A stretch of DNA of 19,135 bases. It comes from JBBQSV01 sp038213615 (GTDB lineage: Bacteria; Patescibacteriota; Saccharimonadia; Saccharimonadales; OMJO01). This document shows, piece after piece, positions 8,324-15,416 of the stretch. Every line of letters starts with the position of its first letter. Within the stretch, counting starts at the first letter, position 1. The stretch lies in NCBI GenBank assembly GCA_038213615.1, contig JBBQSV010000018.1, positions 1 to 19,135 of the forward strand. Reading direction: 5' to 3'. The notes under the pieces are model-generated. The model searched no databases and was not told where the DNA came from. It saw only the letters and a program-made list of their open reading frames with translations. The position numbers were made by a program, and so were the translations under genes.

Positions 8324-9679
8324 TTAAGCATACAGACGCTCCTTAATTTCGTTAATGGCTGACTTAATATCGGCATCAAAGGACACTTCTTTTTCGATCT
8401 TTTCAACGGAATGGATAGCTGTTGTGTGGTCTTTGCGACCCAGTTCGCGGGCAATGCGTGGAAAGCTCATGTGCAACTCGCTACGTAGCATGTACATGGC
8501 TACCTGACGCGGTACTACGATGTCTTTGTCGCGTTTGGGGCCCAAGATCTCGTCCATGGTTATTTGAAAATGTTTAGCGGTACGCTCCACAACCTGTTTG
8601 GCGCTCAAGTGCTTAGGCCTAGACTTAGAGCCACTTAGTAAGCTGGTGGCAATGGCCAGGTCGGGGCTGAGTCCGCGCATTTCACAAAAAGCCAGTAGTT
8701 GGTTTAGGGCACCTTCTAGTTCGCGAATGTTGCTCTGGATCAGATTAGACAAAAATTCTACTACATCGGCCGGTAGGGTGACCTGGTGAGTGTTGGCTTT
8801 AGTCTGAATAATGGCACAACGGGTTTCAAAATCGGGGTTCTGCATATCAATAGACATACCCCAGCCAAACCGACTCTTTAGTCGGTCGCCCAGGGTTGGT
8901 ATATCTTTGGGCGGCTTATCGCTACTAATAATGATTTGTTTATTGGCCTGGTGCAGGGCATTAAAGGTGTGAAAGAATTCCTCCTGAGTTTTGTCCTTGC
9001 CGGCAATGAACTGAACGTCATCAATTATCAGTACATCGGCGTTGCGGTAGTAGCTGGCAAAGTCAGTGTTCTTTTTGTACCGCACGGCGTCAATAAACTC
9101 TTGCACAAACTGCTCGGTCGATACATAGACTATGTGTGCATCTTTATTTTTGGCTAGGATGGCATTACCAACAGCCTGTATCAAGTGCGTTTTGCCAATA
9201 CCCACGCCACCGTAAATAAACAAGGGGTTGTACTTGGTACCCGGGCTACCAGCAATGGCTTGGCAGGCCGCATAGGCTAGTTCGTTGCCGGAACCAACAA
9301 TAAATGTCTCGAACGTGTAGCGTTCGTTAAGCCCCTGTCGGTAGCTATGCGACAGGCTACTAGTTGGTCTGGTCGACTTAGTTGGTATTGCCGAAGGGTC
9401 CACTAGGATAGACTCTTCTTTTTTGGGTAGGGATATGCCGGCGTGGATTTTGTATTCTATGCGTTCTGGTTCCAAACCGTTCTTTTTAACAGTATCAGTA
9501 ACCAGTTGATTATATTTGCGCTCCAGCTGTTGTTTAACAAAGACGTTGGGTACACCGATCACCAAGACGTTATCTTTGTTCTTGAGCAGGTGGGTGTTTT
9601 TGAACCAGGTCACGTAATTACCGCGGGATACCGATAATTCAATTTCACCTAAAACTGCCCTCCACAAGCTGTCCTGCAT
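8324..9679 (-). CDS. dnaA: Chromosomal replication initiator protein DnaA
   Basis: The product has 451 residues from the ATG at 9679, or 455 from an in-frame ATG at 9691. Domain I (about 1-80) contains the SLWRAVLGEIE start and VTWF. A short linker follows. The AAA+ domain has Walker A GGVGIGKTH and Walker B VLIIDDVQFIAGK, then the DRLKSRFGWG arginine-finger region. Domain IV ends with RIARELGRKDHTTAIHSVEKI, the helix-turn-helix that reads DnaA boxes. DnaA melts the origin and loads the helicase. I prefer the 9679 start because GGAG sits 5 bases upstream of it and family members begin close to the SLW motif. The 9691 ATG has only a weak GAG. The gene points away from the box cluster at 9731-9856, and a candidate promoter overlaps one box, suggesting self-regulation. 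Confidence 0.97.
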   Translation of the reverse strand: MQDSLWRAVLGEIELSVSRGNYVTWFKNTHLLKNKDNVLVIGVPNVFVKQQLERKYNQLVTDTVKKNGLEPERIEYKIHAGISLPKKEESILVDPSAIPTKSTRPTSSLSHSYRQGLNERYTFETFIVGSGNELAYAACQAIAGSPGTKYNPLFIYGGVGIGKTHLIQAVGNAILAKNKDAHIVYVSTEQFVQEFIDAVRYKKNTDFASYYRNADVLIIDDVQFIAGKDKTQEEFFHTFNALHQANKQIIISSDKPPKDIPTLGDRLKSRFGWGMSIDMQNPDFETRCAIIQTKANTHQVTLPADVVEFLSNLIQSNIRELEGALNQLLAFCEMRGLSPDLAIATSLLSGSKSRPKHLSAKQVVERTAKHFQITMDEILGPKRDKDIVVPRQVAMYMLRSELHMSFPRIARELGRKDHTTAIHSVEKIEKEVSFDADIKSAINEIKERLYA

Positions 9680-9708
9680 AGACTCTCCCATAACATTTGC
9701 TCTCTAAG

Positions 9709-9737
9709 AGCATAACCCATCGCCCATGACTTTTCCA
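9709..9737 (-). promoter_or_regulatory. Candidate dnaA promoter overlapping a DnaA box
   Basis: On the minus strand a -35 of TGGAAA (9732-9737) is followed after exactly 17 bases by a -10 of TATGCT (9709-9714), each matching consensus at four of six positions. The -35 lies inside the DnaA box at 9731-9739, so DnaA binding would block polymerase. Predicted transcription would begin near 9702, leaving a short leader that includes the GGAG site used by the 9679 start. This is pattern matching only. Confidence 0.4.
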
Positions 9738-9931
9738 CATGTTTGAGTAGTAATTTTAAGACCCAGTACGAAAATCATCGAATCAAGGGTCGAGTTGTAC
9801 ACAAAATAAATATGTATCTGTAAAACTGTGGATAGAATAGAAAAATAAGTGGATAACTATATTGAATTGGTGGGTAAATATTGTCAAAATCACCTACTTG
9901 CTAGGTGCCTGGATGTGTGTTGGAACAGGGC

Positions 9932-9960
9932 TGGTAAAAAGCCGTGATCTGGGGTACAAT
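9932..9960 (+). promoter_or_regulatory. Candidate rpmH promoter
   Basis: TACAAT at 9955-9960 matches the -10 consensus at five of six positions and ends 10 bases before the rpmH ATG. A poor -35 (TGGTAA, 9932-9937) lies 17 bases upstream. No Shine-Dalgarno site sits before rpmH, so a very short leader or leaderless mRNA is likely if this promoter is real. Confidence 0.4.
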
Positions 9961-9970
9961 TGTGGGTCTA

Positions 9971-10108
9971 ATGCCAAAACGAACTCACCAACCCAAGAAA
10001 CGCAAAAGGGCTCATGAACACGGCTTTTTAGCACGCATGGCTAACAAGACTGGCGTGCGGGTTATCAAACGTCGCCGTGCTAAAGGTCGTGCTCGGCTGA
10101 GCGCCTAA
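9971..10108 (+). CDS. rpmH: 50S ribosomal protein L34 (bL34)
   Basis: The 45-residue protein begins MPKRTHQPKKRKRAHEHGF and ends VIKRRRAKGRARLSA. This matches bL34 along its whole length, including the HGFxARM core and the KGRxRLSA tail. It is a very basic component of the large ribosomal subunit that binds 23S rRNA. It is the first gene of the rightward rpmH-rnpA-yidC-jag block, in the order standard for bacteria. The start codon directly precedes the conserved N-terminus and no alternative is plausible. No ribosome-binding site is seen upstream. Confidence 0.97.
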   Translation: MPKRTHQPKKRKRAHEHGFLARMANKTGVRVIKRRRAKGRARLSA

Positions 10109-10135
10109 GTCTCAAACCCTAGTCTCTAAACCCCA
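10109..10135 (+). repeat. Degenerate tandem repeat in the rpmH-rnpA spacer
   Basis: Two near-copies abut: GTCTCAAACCCTA (10109-10121) and GTCTCTAAACCCCA (10122-10135). A weaker third (AACTCTGTACTCTA) follows up to 10149. The whole spacer is A/C/T with very few G on the plus strand, so the mRNA here would be unstructured. No function is known to me. Confidence 0.4.
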
Positions 10136-10154
10136 AACTCTGTACTCTATTAGT

Positions 10155-10499
10155 ATGCTTGCTCGTAATCACCGCTTTCACGGCTATGGGTCACTACGCT
10201 TTGTCTACCAAAAAGGCCAGACCGTCAGAACCACGCAGTGTGCTCTCAAATTTGTTGATAACCCCAGGCGGCAAACCTACCGGGCGGCCGTAGTGGTTAG
10301 CAAAAAAGTTGCCAAGTCCGCAGTTAAGCGGAATCGTATTCGACGGCGGGTGTTTGAAATACTAAGGCAGAACCTACCGGTTGCCTGCCGACAGGACCTA
10401 GTAGTCAGTATCTTTAGCGAACAACTTGCCGAACAAAATGGTACTGAGCTAAACCAGCAAATTGTTGGGCTATTAAAGAGTGCCGGACTATTTGACTAA
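10155..10499 (+). CDS. rnpA: Ribonuclease P protein component
   Basis: The 114-residue basic protein has RnpA landmarks: an N-terminal RNHRFHGYGSLRFVYQKGQ segment that binds the pre-tRNA leader, VVSKKVAKSAVKRNRIRRRV, which is the RNR motif contacting P RNA, and a final helix region with DLVVSIF. Together with the catalytic RNA (not in this window) it trims 5' leaders of pre-tRNAs. It lies 46 bases after rpmH; the spacer is almost G-free and shows no Shine-Dalgarno site, so its translation signal is unclear. Length is normal for the family. The ATG at 10155 is chosen because it sits just before the conserved N-terminus. Confidence 0.95.
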   Translation: MLARNHRFHGYGSLRFVYQKGQTVRTTQCALKFVDNPRRQTYRAAVVVSKKVAKSAVKRNRIRRRVFEILRQNLPVACRQDLVVSIFSEQLAEQNGTELNQQIVGLLKSAGLFD

Positions 10500-10553
10500 A
10501 GCTGGTGTTTACTTCGTGCTATCATAGAGTCTGACAACCAAAGGAGTTATTTG

Positions 10554-11465
10554 ATGTTTACCACCCTATTTATTAAGCCCACCTTTAACCTACTAGTCTT
10601 AATCTATACTCTGCTACCCGGCCATAACTTTGGCCTGGCCATCATAATATTCACAATTGTAGTGCGTTTGTTGATGTGGCCATTAATCAAGAAGCAGCTG
10701 CATCAAGCCAAGGCTATGCGCGAACTGCAACCCGAGATTAAAAAGGTCAAAAAAGCCGCCGCCGGTAACAAACAAAAAGAATCATTAATGCTTATGGAGC
10801 TATATAAAGAAAAGGAAATTAGTCCCTTTGGCTCAATTGGTACACTAGTAATCCAATTGGTAGTTTTAATTGGACTATACCAAGGGTTACGCAAAGTTGT
10901 AGTTAACCCACAACACGTAGTTGATTTTTCATATACATGGCTACAACATACCGGTTGGCTTAAAACTTTAGCAGGTGACATCCACAAGTTCGATGCGTCA
11001 TTATTTGGCGTGTTAGATCTAACCCGAGCCGCTCGTAGCGCTAGTGGTACATATTGGCCGGCTATGTTTGTGGTTATAGGTAGTGCCATTGCCCAGTATT
11101 TTCAGAGCAAACAGTTGTTACCAGATGCTAAAAAAAGTCGATCACTCAAAGCCATATTAAAAGAAGCAGGTTCTGGTAACAAAGCTGATCAAAGTGAAGT
11201 AAACGCCGCCGTTGGTCGTAGTACTCGCTACTTCTTCCCGGTTATGATTTTTTTCTTTACTGTGGGCATACCATCAGCGCTTAGTTTGTATTGGCTGACT
11301 AGTGGAATTGTAGCCTACATACAACAAGCCAAAGTACTTGGTAAAGACGAGCAAGAAATGGAAGCCGTGGCCGACAAGCAAATCATTGAAGGTGAAGTAG
11401 TTAAGAGACCTAAAGCCTCCAAAAAATCAAAATCAAAAGTAGCCAGTAAAAGGAGGAAGAAATGA
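10554..11465 (+). CDS. yidC: Membrane protein insertase YidC/Oxa1
   Basis: The 303-residue insertase begins at the ATG at 10554, seven bases after AAGGAG (10541-10546); a TTG one codon earlier is rejected on spacing. Membrane helices lie at about 10-42, 100-122, 165-186 and 225-262. R38 in TIVVRLLMWPL corresponds to the conserved groove arginine that receives substrate tails. A charged cytoplasmic hairpin (about 45-95) follows the first helix. There is no large extracytoplasmic domain, as in monoderm bacteria. The C-terminal tail is strongly basic (RPKASKKSKSKV...KRRKK), suited to ribosome binding. It inserts small or Sec-dependent membrane proteins. The TGA stop overlaps the next start by 4 bases (ATGA), so the two are translationally coupled. 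Confidence 0.97.
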   Translation: MFTTLFIKPTFNLLVLIYTLLPGHNFGLAIIIFTIVVRLLMWPLIKKQLHQAKAMRELQPEIKKVKKAAAGNKQKESLMLMELYKEKEISPFGSIGTLVIQLVVLIGLYQGLRKVVVNPQHVVDFSYTWLQHTGWLKTLAGDIHKFDASLFGVLDLTRAARSASGTYWPAMFVVIGSAIAQYFQSKQLLPDAKKSRSLKAILKEAGSGNKADQSEVNAAVGRSTRYFFPVMIFFFTVGIPSALSLYWLTSGIVAYIQQAKVLGKDEQEMEAVADKQIIEGEVVKRPKASKKSKSKVASKRRKK

Positions 11466-11932
11466 ATGAGGATACCGAACGGGCCATTTTGTATGCCAAA
11501 AAGTACCTAGAAGATCTACTATCTTTTTTTGGGTTGAATACCGATATTTACGCCACCACTGAAGACGGTGAGGTCATAGAACTAGAGGTTCCCTCCACTC
11601 ATCTAAATGGTTTTTTGATAGGTCAGCATGGTGACACTATGAGGGCTATGCAGTTTATGGTTGGTAATGCCCTGCGCACCAATGGCCATAACGTTACACG
11701 TGTTAATGTGGACATTGCTGATTATAAAAAAGCCCGAGCTGGGCGGCTGACAGAGCAAGCGGAGTCCTGGATTAAATCGGTCAAAGACACTGGCAAGCCC
11801 ATGGACTTGTCTCCCATGAATGCGGCTGACCGCCGAGTAGTTCATAAGGCGGCGACTGAAGCTGGACTAGAAACTGAATCAGTTGGTGAAGGCCGAGACC
11901 GGCACGTGGTGCTAAAACCCCCTAAAGATTAG
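11462..11932 (+). CDS. jag: Jag/KhpB-like RNA-binding protein (KH plus R3H domains)
   Basis: The 156-residue protein has a KH domain at about 30-95, with the GxxG loop IGQHGDT (G54-G57), and an R3H domain at about 100-156 with the Rxxx H pair R124 and H128 in AADRRVVH. The N-terminal Jag_N domain of the longer firmicute proteins is absent. Members bind RNA and in some Gram-positive bacteria affect cell division and wall synthesis. AGGAGG lies 5 bases before the ATG, and the 4-base overlap with yidC is the usual arrangement for this pair. Its TAG stop overlaps the end of the convergent glycosyltransferase gene by 4 bases. Confidence 0.94.
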   Translation: MNEDTERAILYAKKYLEDLLSFFGLNTDIYATTEDGEVIELEVPSTHLNGFLIGQHGDTMRAMQFMVGNALRTNGHNVTRVNVDIADYKKARAGRLTEQAESWIKSVKDTGKPMDLSPMNAADRRVVHKAATEAGLETESVGEGRDRHVVLKPPKD

Positions 11933-13026
11933 CTCTGTTTTAGGACCTCATCATAGATAGATAGGGTTTGTTGGGCCATGCGACTCCAGGAGTACTTACT
12001 GGCCTGCCTTCGACCCTTAGTCTTTAGATCACTGGCAAGTGATTTGTTTTTTATTACGCTCAGTATGACTTTAGCCATGTTAGCTATATCTAGGGGATCA
12101 AAATATACAGCGCCAGGTCCATTAACTTCCGGCAGACAGGTAGCGTTGCTAGATGCCACAGGACAGTCGTGGAGCATAGCTTCCAGGGCTGGCAAACCAA
12201 ACCCTTCGCTTAAGGAAGGAAAGGCATATACGACGGCCTGTTCATACAACCAACGAAGCTGACCTTCACTAACAAAGCCTGTGAAAAATACATTATTGAT
12301 ACCTTGCTTACTAACATAACTCTGTAGCTTTTTGTACAAGGCATCTTCCTTACCAACCAATACCAAGCCGGTCTCCGGGCTGGATTGCTGTATTAAGACA
12401 AAAGCATCAATTAAGCGTGATAGATTTTTATGAGGCAAGGGTCTGCCAACATATAAAACAAATTCCTTACCGACTAACTCCGACACAGGCTCTGGTTTAT
12501 CGGGTATTCTGTCAGCCGCACAATAAGTTACAGTTATCTTACGGCTATTAATACCAGCAAAACGGGCTACGTCGTTTTTCACATACTCACTTATTGTTAT
12601 GATAGCCGATGACTTACGAGCCGCCCACCGATTAACGAATTTATAGACACTTTGTTTGATAAAAAAAACCAGCGGGTTGGTGGCTGGGTTGCGGAAGCGA
12701 GCGGTTGTTAGATCAAGCATGCTAGTTACTACTTTGCCAGGATATAAAATTGGCTGTTGTACCATGCCAAAATGTACTAAGTCGGGCTTGAGTTTTTTAA
12801 TTTGCTGGCTGAACCCTAATTGTTCGCCAAAAGAAAACTCTTTGTATTTAGTGGGCAGTACATCAAATTTAGGAGCTAGGTTTTTTACAAAGTCTACTCG
12901 GCTAGGTGTTGTTAGAACGGTAAAGTGGTGGTTTGACTTTAGCGGCGCCAGGTATTGGATTAGTTTATCTATGTATCGGCCAGTACCACTACCAGACTCT
13001 CTGGCATCAATAACAATGTGAGACAT
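11929..13026 (-). CDS. Glycosyltransferase family 4
   Basis: The 365-residue GT-B enzyme has its N-terminal acceptor domain opening with VIDARESGSGTGRYI. The donor domain starts near LYVGRPLPHKNLSRLIDAF (about 191-210). SLSEGFGLPALEAM gives the GT4 EX7E motif (E275 and E283), which contacts the nucleotide-sugar. The pattern resembles mannosyl- or rhamnosyl-transferases of O-antigen pathways, but the donor sugar cannot be read from sequence. It acts at the cytoplasmic membrane face on lipid-linked glycan. Its ATG overlaps the TAA of the upstream GT2 gene by one base, so the two are coupled, making it the last gene of the leftward glycan unit. Confidence 0.94.
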   Translation of the reverse strand: MSHIVIDARESGSGTGRYIDKLIQYLAPLKSNHHFTVLTTPSRVDFVKNLAPKFDVLPTKYKEFSFGEQLGFSQQIKKLKPDLVHFGMVQQPILYPGKVVTSMLDLTTARFRNPATNPLVFFIKQSVYKFVNRWAARKSSAIITISEYVKNDVARFAGINSRKITVTYCAADRIPDKPEPVSELVGKEFVLYVGRPLPHKNLSRLIDAFVLIQQSSPETGLVLVGKEDALYKKLQSYVSKQGINNVFFTGFVSEGQLRWLYEQAVVYAFPSLSEGFGLPALEAMLHDCPVASSNATCLPEVNGPGAVYFDPLDIANMAKVILSVIKNKSLASDLKTKGRRQASKYSWSRMAQQTLSIYDEVLKQS

Positions 13027-13997
13027 TATTTAATCTCCTGCGTTTTAGGTGGTCGACCATGAAACAGCAAACTATCAACTTGGGTTGTTGAAAGCTTGGA
13101 TGTCTTTTGGACTAAGCTTCGCTGGGCTAGCGTTCGTGGCAGCTTTATAAATGCCGACCACAACCCATGTAGATAGGCGCCAAGTTGCCGATCTCTTATC
13201 GACCCAAACAACATTCTAGCTAACTGAAGCTTGTAGAGTATAAGGTATTTCCACCATAACTTAGCCGGCATATTCTTGTTATAAAGCATGGTAATGTTTT
13301 TGACCGAGTGGTATCGAGTAAAAGTGCCCAGACGCCTACTAGTTCCACCAATGTGGTGATAGGCTACTGCCGTTGGTGTGTATCTAACCTCCCAGCCAGC
13401 CAGCCTAGCCCGGAAACTGATGTCGACGTCTTCAAAGTACGCAAAAAAGTTTTCATCAAATAACCCAATTTCCTGAAGCATTTTTATTCGATATAAGCTA
13501 GCTCCACCAGAAGCCCCAAATACCTCTTCGGGTTTATCATATTGATCATTATCAAGTTCATTACGCCCCCTGGGAAAAGATATACCATTGGTAGTGTAGA
13601 ACTCACCAGTGCTATCAATGTGTTTGCGGTCACTGCGCATAAGTTTGCCGGTTACTATTCCTACTTTAGAGTTTTTCATTTCGCTAACTAGGTTTTTAAG
13701 CCAATTTTTATCTACTACGGCGTCGTTGTTGAGCAGGGCTACAAACTCACAATCCTTATCCATGGCCCGTTTTATGCCGGCATTAACACCACCGGCGAAA
13801 CCATGGTTACTATTCAGCTCTACTAGATCAACTTTTGGAAAATGCCTCTTAATAAAACCTACCGAGTCATCGGTTGATCCATTATCCACCACAATAATCT
13901 CCGATGCTTTTGATTGAGACAACAAAGACTTAAGGCATTCGCCTAAATATTCTTTGCCGTTCCAGCTTGGGATAACTATACATGTATTGAAACTCAT
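13026..13997 (-). CDS. Glycosyltransferase family 2 (rhamnosyltransferase-like)
   Basis: The 323-residue GT-A enzyme opens with IVIPSWNGKEYLGECLKSLL and has IIVVDNGSTDDS (donor binding) and LLNNDAVVD (metal-binding DxD equivalent, near 88-97). GASGGASLYRIKMLQEIGLFDE and FFAYFEDVDISFRARLAGW (about 184-202) contain the acceptor and catalytic-base region typical of WcaE/rhamnosyl-transferase-like GT2 proteins. A basic C-terminal region with a WWKYLILYKLQLARMLF segment may sit at the membrane. It would add one sugar to the lipid-linked surface glycan. It lies 29 bases downstream of the larger GT2 gene and is coupled to the GT4 gene. The sugar specificity is not determinable. Confidence 0.94.
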   Translation of the reverse strand: MSFNTCIVIPSWNGKEYLGECLKSLLSQSKASEIIVVDNGSTDDSVGFIKRHFPKVDLVELNSNHGFAGGVNAGIKRAMDKDCEFVALLNNDAVVDKNWLKNLVSEMKNSKVGIVTGKLMRSDRKHIDSTGEFYTTNGISFPRGRNELDNDQYDKPEEVFGASGGASLYRIKMLQEIGLFDENFFAYFEDVDISFRARLAGWEVRYTPTAVAYHHIGGTSRRLGTFTRYHSVKNITMLYNKNMPAKLWWKYLILYKLQLARMLFGSIRDRQLGAYLHGLWSAFIKLPRTLAQRSLVQKTSKLSTTQVDSLLFHGRPPKTQEIK

Positions 13998-14026
13998 AAA
14001 TACTTAAAACTTTATTTGTAGCAAGA

Positions 14027-15313
14027 TTACACCTCTATCTTATCACTGATACCGATTCCAGATATTCTTTGAATCAGGTAGTCCCTATAAAAGTCCGTTT
14101 GGTCAAACCTTATTAAGCCGTCTTTTGATTTGATAAAATCCTGGTTTTTTACTTGGTTATTGTAGTGAACGTGCCAGCCAATTTTCTTTTCCTTTGTGGT
14201 GTAGCGGGGCAACCGTTCTTTGAATATCTTTCGGCCGGCTTGTTCAGTTGACCTTAATGGATAGTGGCAGAGTAAAAACTTAATTGGGAAAATATTTTGG
14301 TCCGGGATCTCTGCTAAATGCCCACCACTTTTGGCTAGGCCAATTTTTTGGCTACTACGCCAAGCCTTCACCTGTAAAAACGCGAACTCATCACCGACAA
14401 ACTCGCCGTATTCGAAGAATTTCTTAGGATCATCTTTGGGGCCAAAGCCATCTTTTACTAACTCAAAATTAAAAAGTGTAAAAGCCACACTATTAAACCC
14501 TACTCGACTAATGAATGACATAGCTTGACCTAGAGTTATGCCCGGCCACGGAGACCATCTTATTTCGTCGGCGTCGTTTACCATGAACCAGTCATAACTA
14601 CCAGATAACTCTACAGATAGTTGTTCAATTTTTCTCATGATTTTCTGTAGTTCAAAAGCGTTATTTGGTTTTTCCGGAAATCTTTGGACGGTAACTCGTT
14701 TAGGAAATTTTTTGCTAAATTCTAGTACTGTTTCATAGCTACCGTCATCAGACCAGTTATCCAGAACACAAATATCTGAACCCTGGGAAAGTAAATGATT
14801 TAAGGTTTGGATTATTATGTCAGCTTCGTTATAAACAGGTATAAACGTTAAAAGCCTAACTGGTTTAGCCAGAGAGACGTTGGTGTTACTCAATCTTCCA
14901 CCAATGGTTAATTTGATATTTGGTTGTTTTGGGCTTGAGACACTACCGTGTAGTGTCGCGTGAAGCTTTGGGCTGGGTCCATTGCCCCCCATACAAATTG
15001 ATAGCAAACTTTCATTAAGTAAGATAGTGCGCCCGAGAGAATATTTACCAAGGCCGTTTCTATACACCGTAACCTTGTTATGCACAAACGACTTATTGGC
15101 CTGGGTCTTTGTGATTAATTTGCAGTTGATCGGCCAGTTACCGCCCATAATTTTTCGTTTAAAAAGTAATAGAGGAGTTTTCAGTAAATATAAAGGGATG
15201 TCTCCACTAATTTCATCAACATCAGACGGGTTTGTAGTAATGAATAACATACCTTCAGCCCCGCTATGCTGGTATAAATACTCCGCCAACTTATTAATTG
15301 TAGGGTTAGGCAT
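14027..15313 (-). CDS. Glycosyltransferase family 2 protein with an unrecognised N-terminal region
   Basis: The product has 428 residues. The GT-A domain begins at about 152 with RLLTFIPVYNEADII. VLDNWSDDGSYE (184-195) and WFMVNDADEI (about 243-251) supply nucleotide-sugar and metal binding, resembling GT2/GT92-type enzymes that carry ADE after the DxD. Residues 1-150 match nothing I know. They contain a predicted alpha/beta start (GAEGMLFITTNPSDVDEI) and a segment with GGNGPSPKLHATLHG, and could recognise the acceptor. The C-terminal part has HYPLRSTEQAGRKIFKERL, seen in related enzymes. The start has no Shine-Dalgarno site; a good promoter (TTGATA-18-TAGTAT) ends 7 bases upstream, consistent with a leaderless message. 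It is the first gene of the leftward glycan operon. Confidence 0.9.
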   Translation of the reverse strand: MPNPTINKLAEYLYQHSGAEGMLFITTNPSDVDEISGDIPLYLLKTPLLLFKRKIMGGNWPINCKLITKTQANKSFVHNKVTVYRNGLGKYSLGRTILLNESLLSICMGGNGPSPKLHATLHGSVSSPKQPNIKLTIGGRLSNTNVSLAKPVRLLTFIPVYNEADIIIQTLNHLLSQGSDICVLDNWSDDGSYETVLEFSKKFPKRVTVQRFPEKPNNAFELQKIMRKIEQLSVELSGSYDWFMVNDADEIRWSPWPGITLGQAMSFISRVGFNSVAFTLFNFELVKDGFGPKDDPKKFFEYGEFVGDEFAFLQVKAWRSSQKIGLAKSGGHLAEIPDQNIFPIKFLLCHYPLRSTEQAGRKIFKERLPRYTTKEKKIGWHVHYNNQVKNQDFIKSKDGLIRFDQTDFYRDYLIQRISGIGISDKIEV

Positions 15314-15320
15314 AAGCTAA

Positions 15321-15350
15321 ATACTACATGACCAACTGCCCTAGTATCAA
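15321..15350 (-). promoter_or_regulatory. Candidate promoter for the leftward glycosyltransferase operon
   Basis: On the minus strand TTGATA (15345-15350, five of six to consensus) is followed after 18 bases by TAGTAT (15321-15326, four of six). The -10 ends 7 bases before the ATG at 15313, so transcription should start at or next to the start codon. No ribosome-binding site is present, consistent with leaderless translation. Confidence 0.55.
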
Positions 15351-15379
15351 ACCAGATGGCGTTAATGAAGTTGTTTAGC

Positions 15380-15408
15380 TTGTTAGGATCCCCTAAACGT
15401 AATAGAAT
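15380..15408 (+). promoter_or_regulatory. Candidate promoter for the ABC exporter operon
   Basis: TTGTTA (15380-15385, four of six to consensus) and TAGAAT (15403-15408, five of six) are exactly 17 bases apart. The -10 ends 8 bases before the ATG at 15417, again predicting a leaderless or nearly leaderless message. It lies back to back with the leftward promoter in a 103-base intergenic region, so the two units could share regulation. Confidence 0.55.
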
Positions 15409-15416
15409 ATGGTGAC

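Larger units (their letters stand above)
9692..9970. other. Candidate chromosomal origin (oriC) between dnaA and rpmH
   Basis: The 279-base AT-rich gap separates divergent dnaA and rpmH. DnaA-box-like 9-mers are TTTTCCACA at 9731-9739 (+, full match to TTWTNCACA), TTGTACACA at 9795-9803 (+, one mismatch), CTATCCACA at 9827-9835 (-, one mismatch) and TTATCCACT at 9848-9856 (-, one mismatch). The stretch 9800-9870 is very AT-rich and could be the unwinding element. Position beside dnaA and the rpmH-rnpA-yidC block is the classical origin setting. The boundaries and the unwinding site are inferred. Confidence 0.75.

Noticed and set aside
8038..8454. Open frame of 138 codons on the minus strand across the dnaA 3' end and the dnaA-dnaN gap
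   Set aside because: It overlaps the conserved DNA-binding domain of DnaA in another frame, has no ribosome-binding site, and its composition (many Ser, Cys, Tyr) is unlike a real protein.
9748..9759. TAG-TAA-TTT-TAA triplets after the box at 9731-9739, reminiscent of DnaA-trio elements
   Set aside because: Only the first triplet fits well and the spacer from the box is not GC-rich. Too weak to claim without comparison to relatives.
10109..10154. CRISPR-like or regulatory repeat in the rpmH-rnpA spacer
   Set aside because: Only two close copies of about 13 bases without spacers; not a CRISPR array. Kept as a minor repeat only.
10551..10553. TTG as the yidC start
   Set aside because: The ATG immediately following has better spacing (7 bases) from AAGGAG and is the more usual codon.
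11463..11465. Possible recoding of TGA as glycine, as in some CPR lineages
   Set aside because: yidC ends at TGA after its basic tail, within an ATGA overlap with a gene that has its own strong ribosome-binding site, so TGA is a normal stop here.
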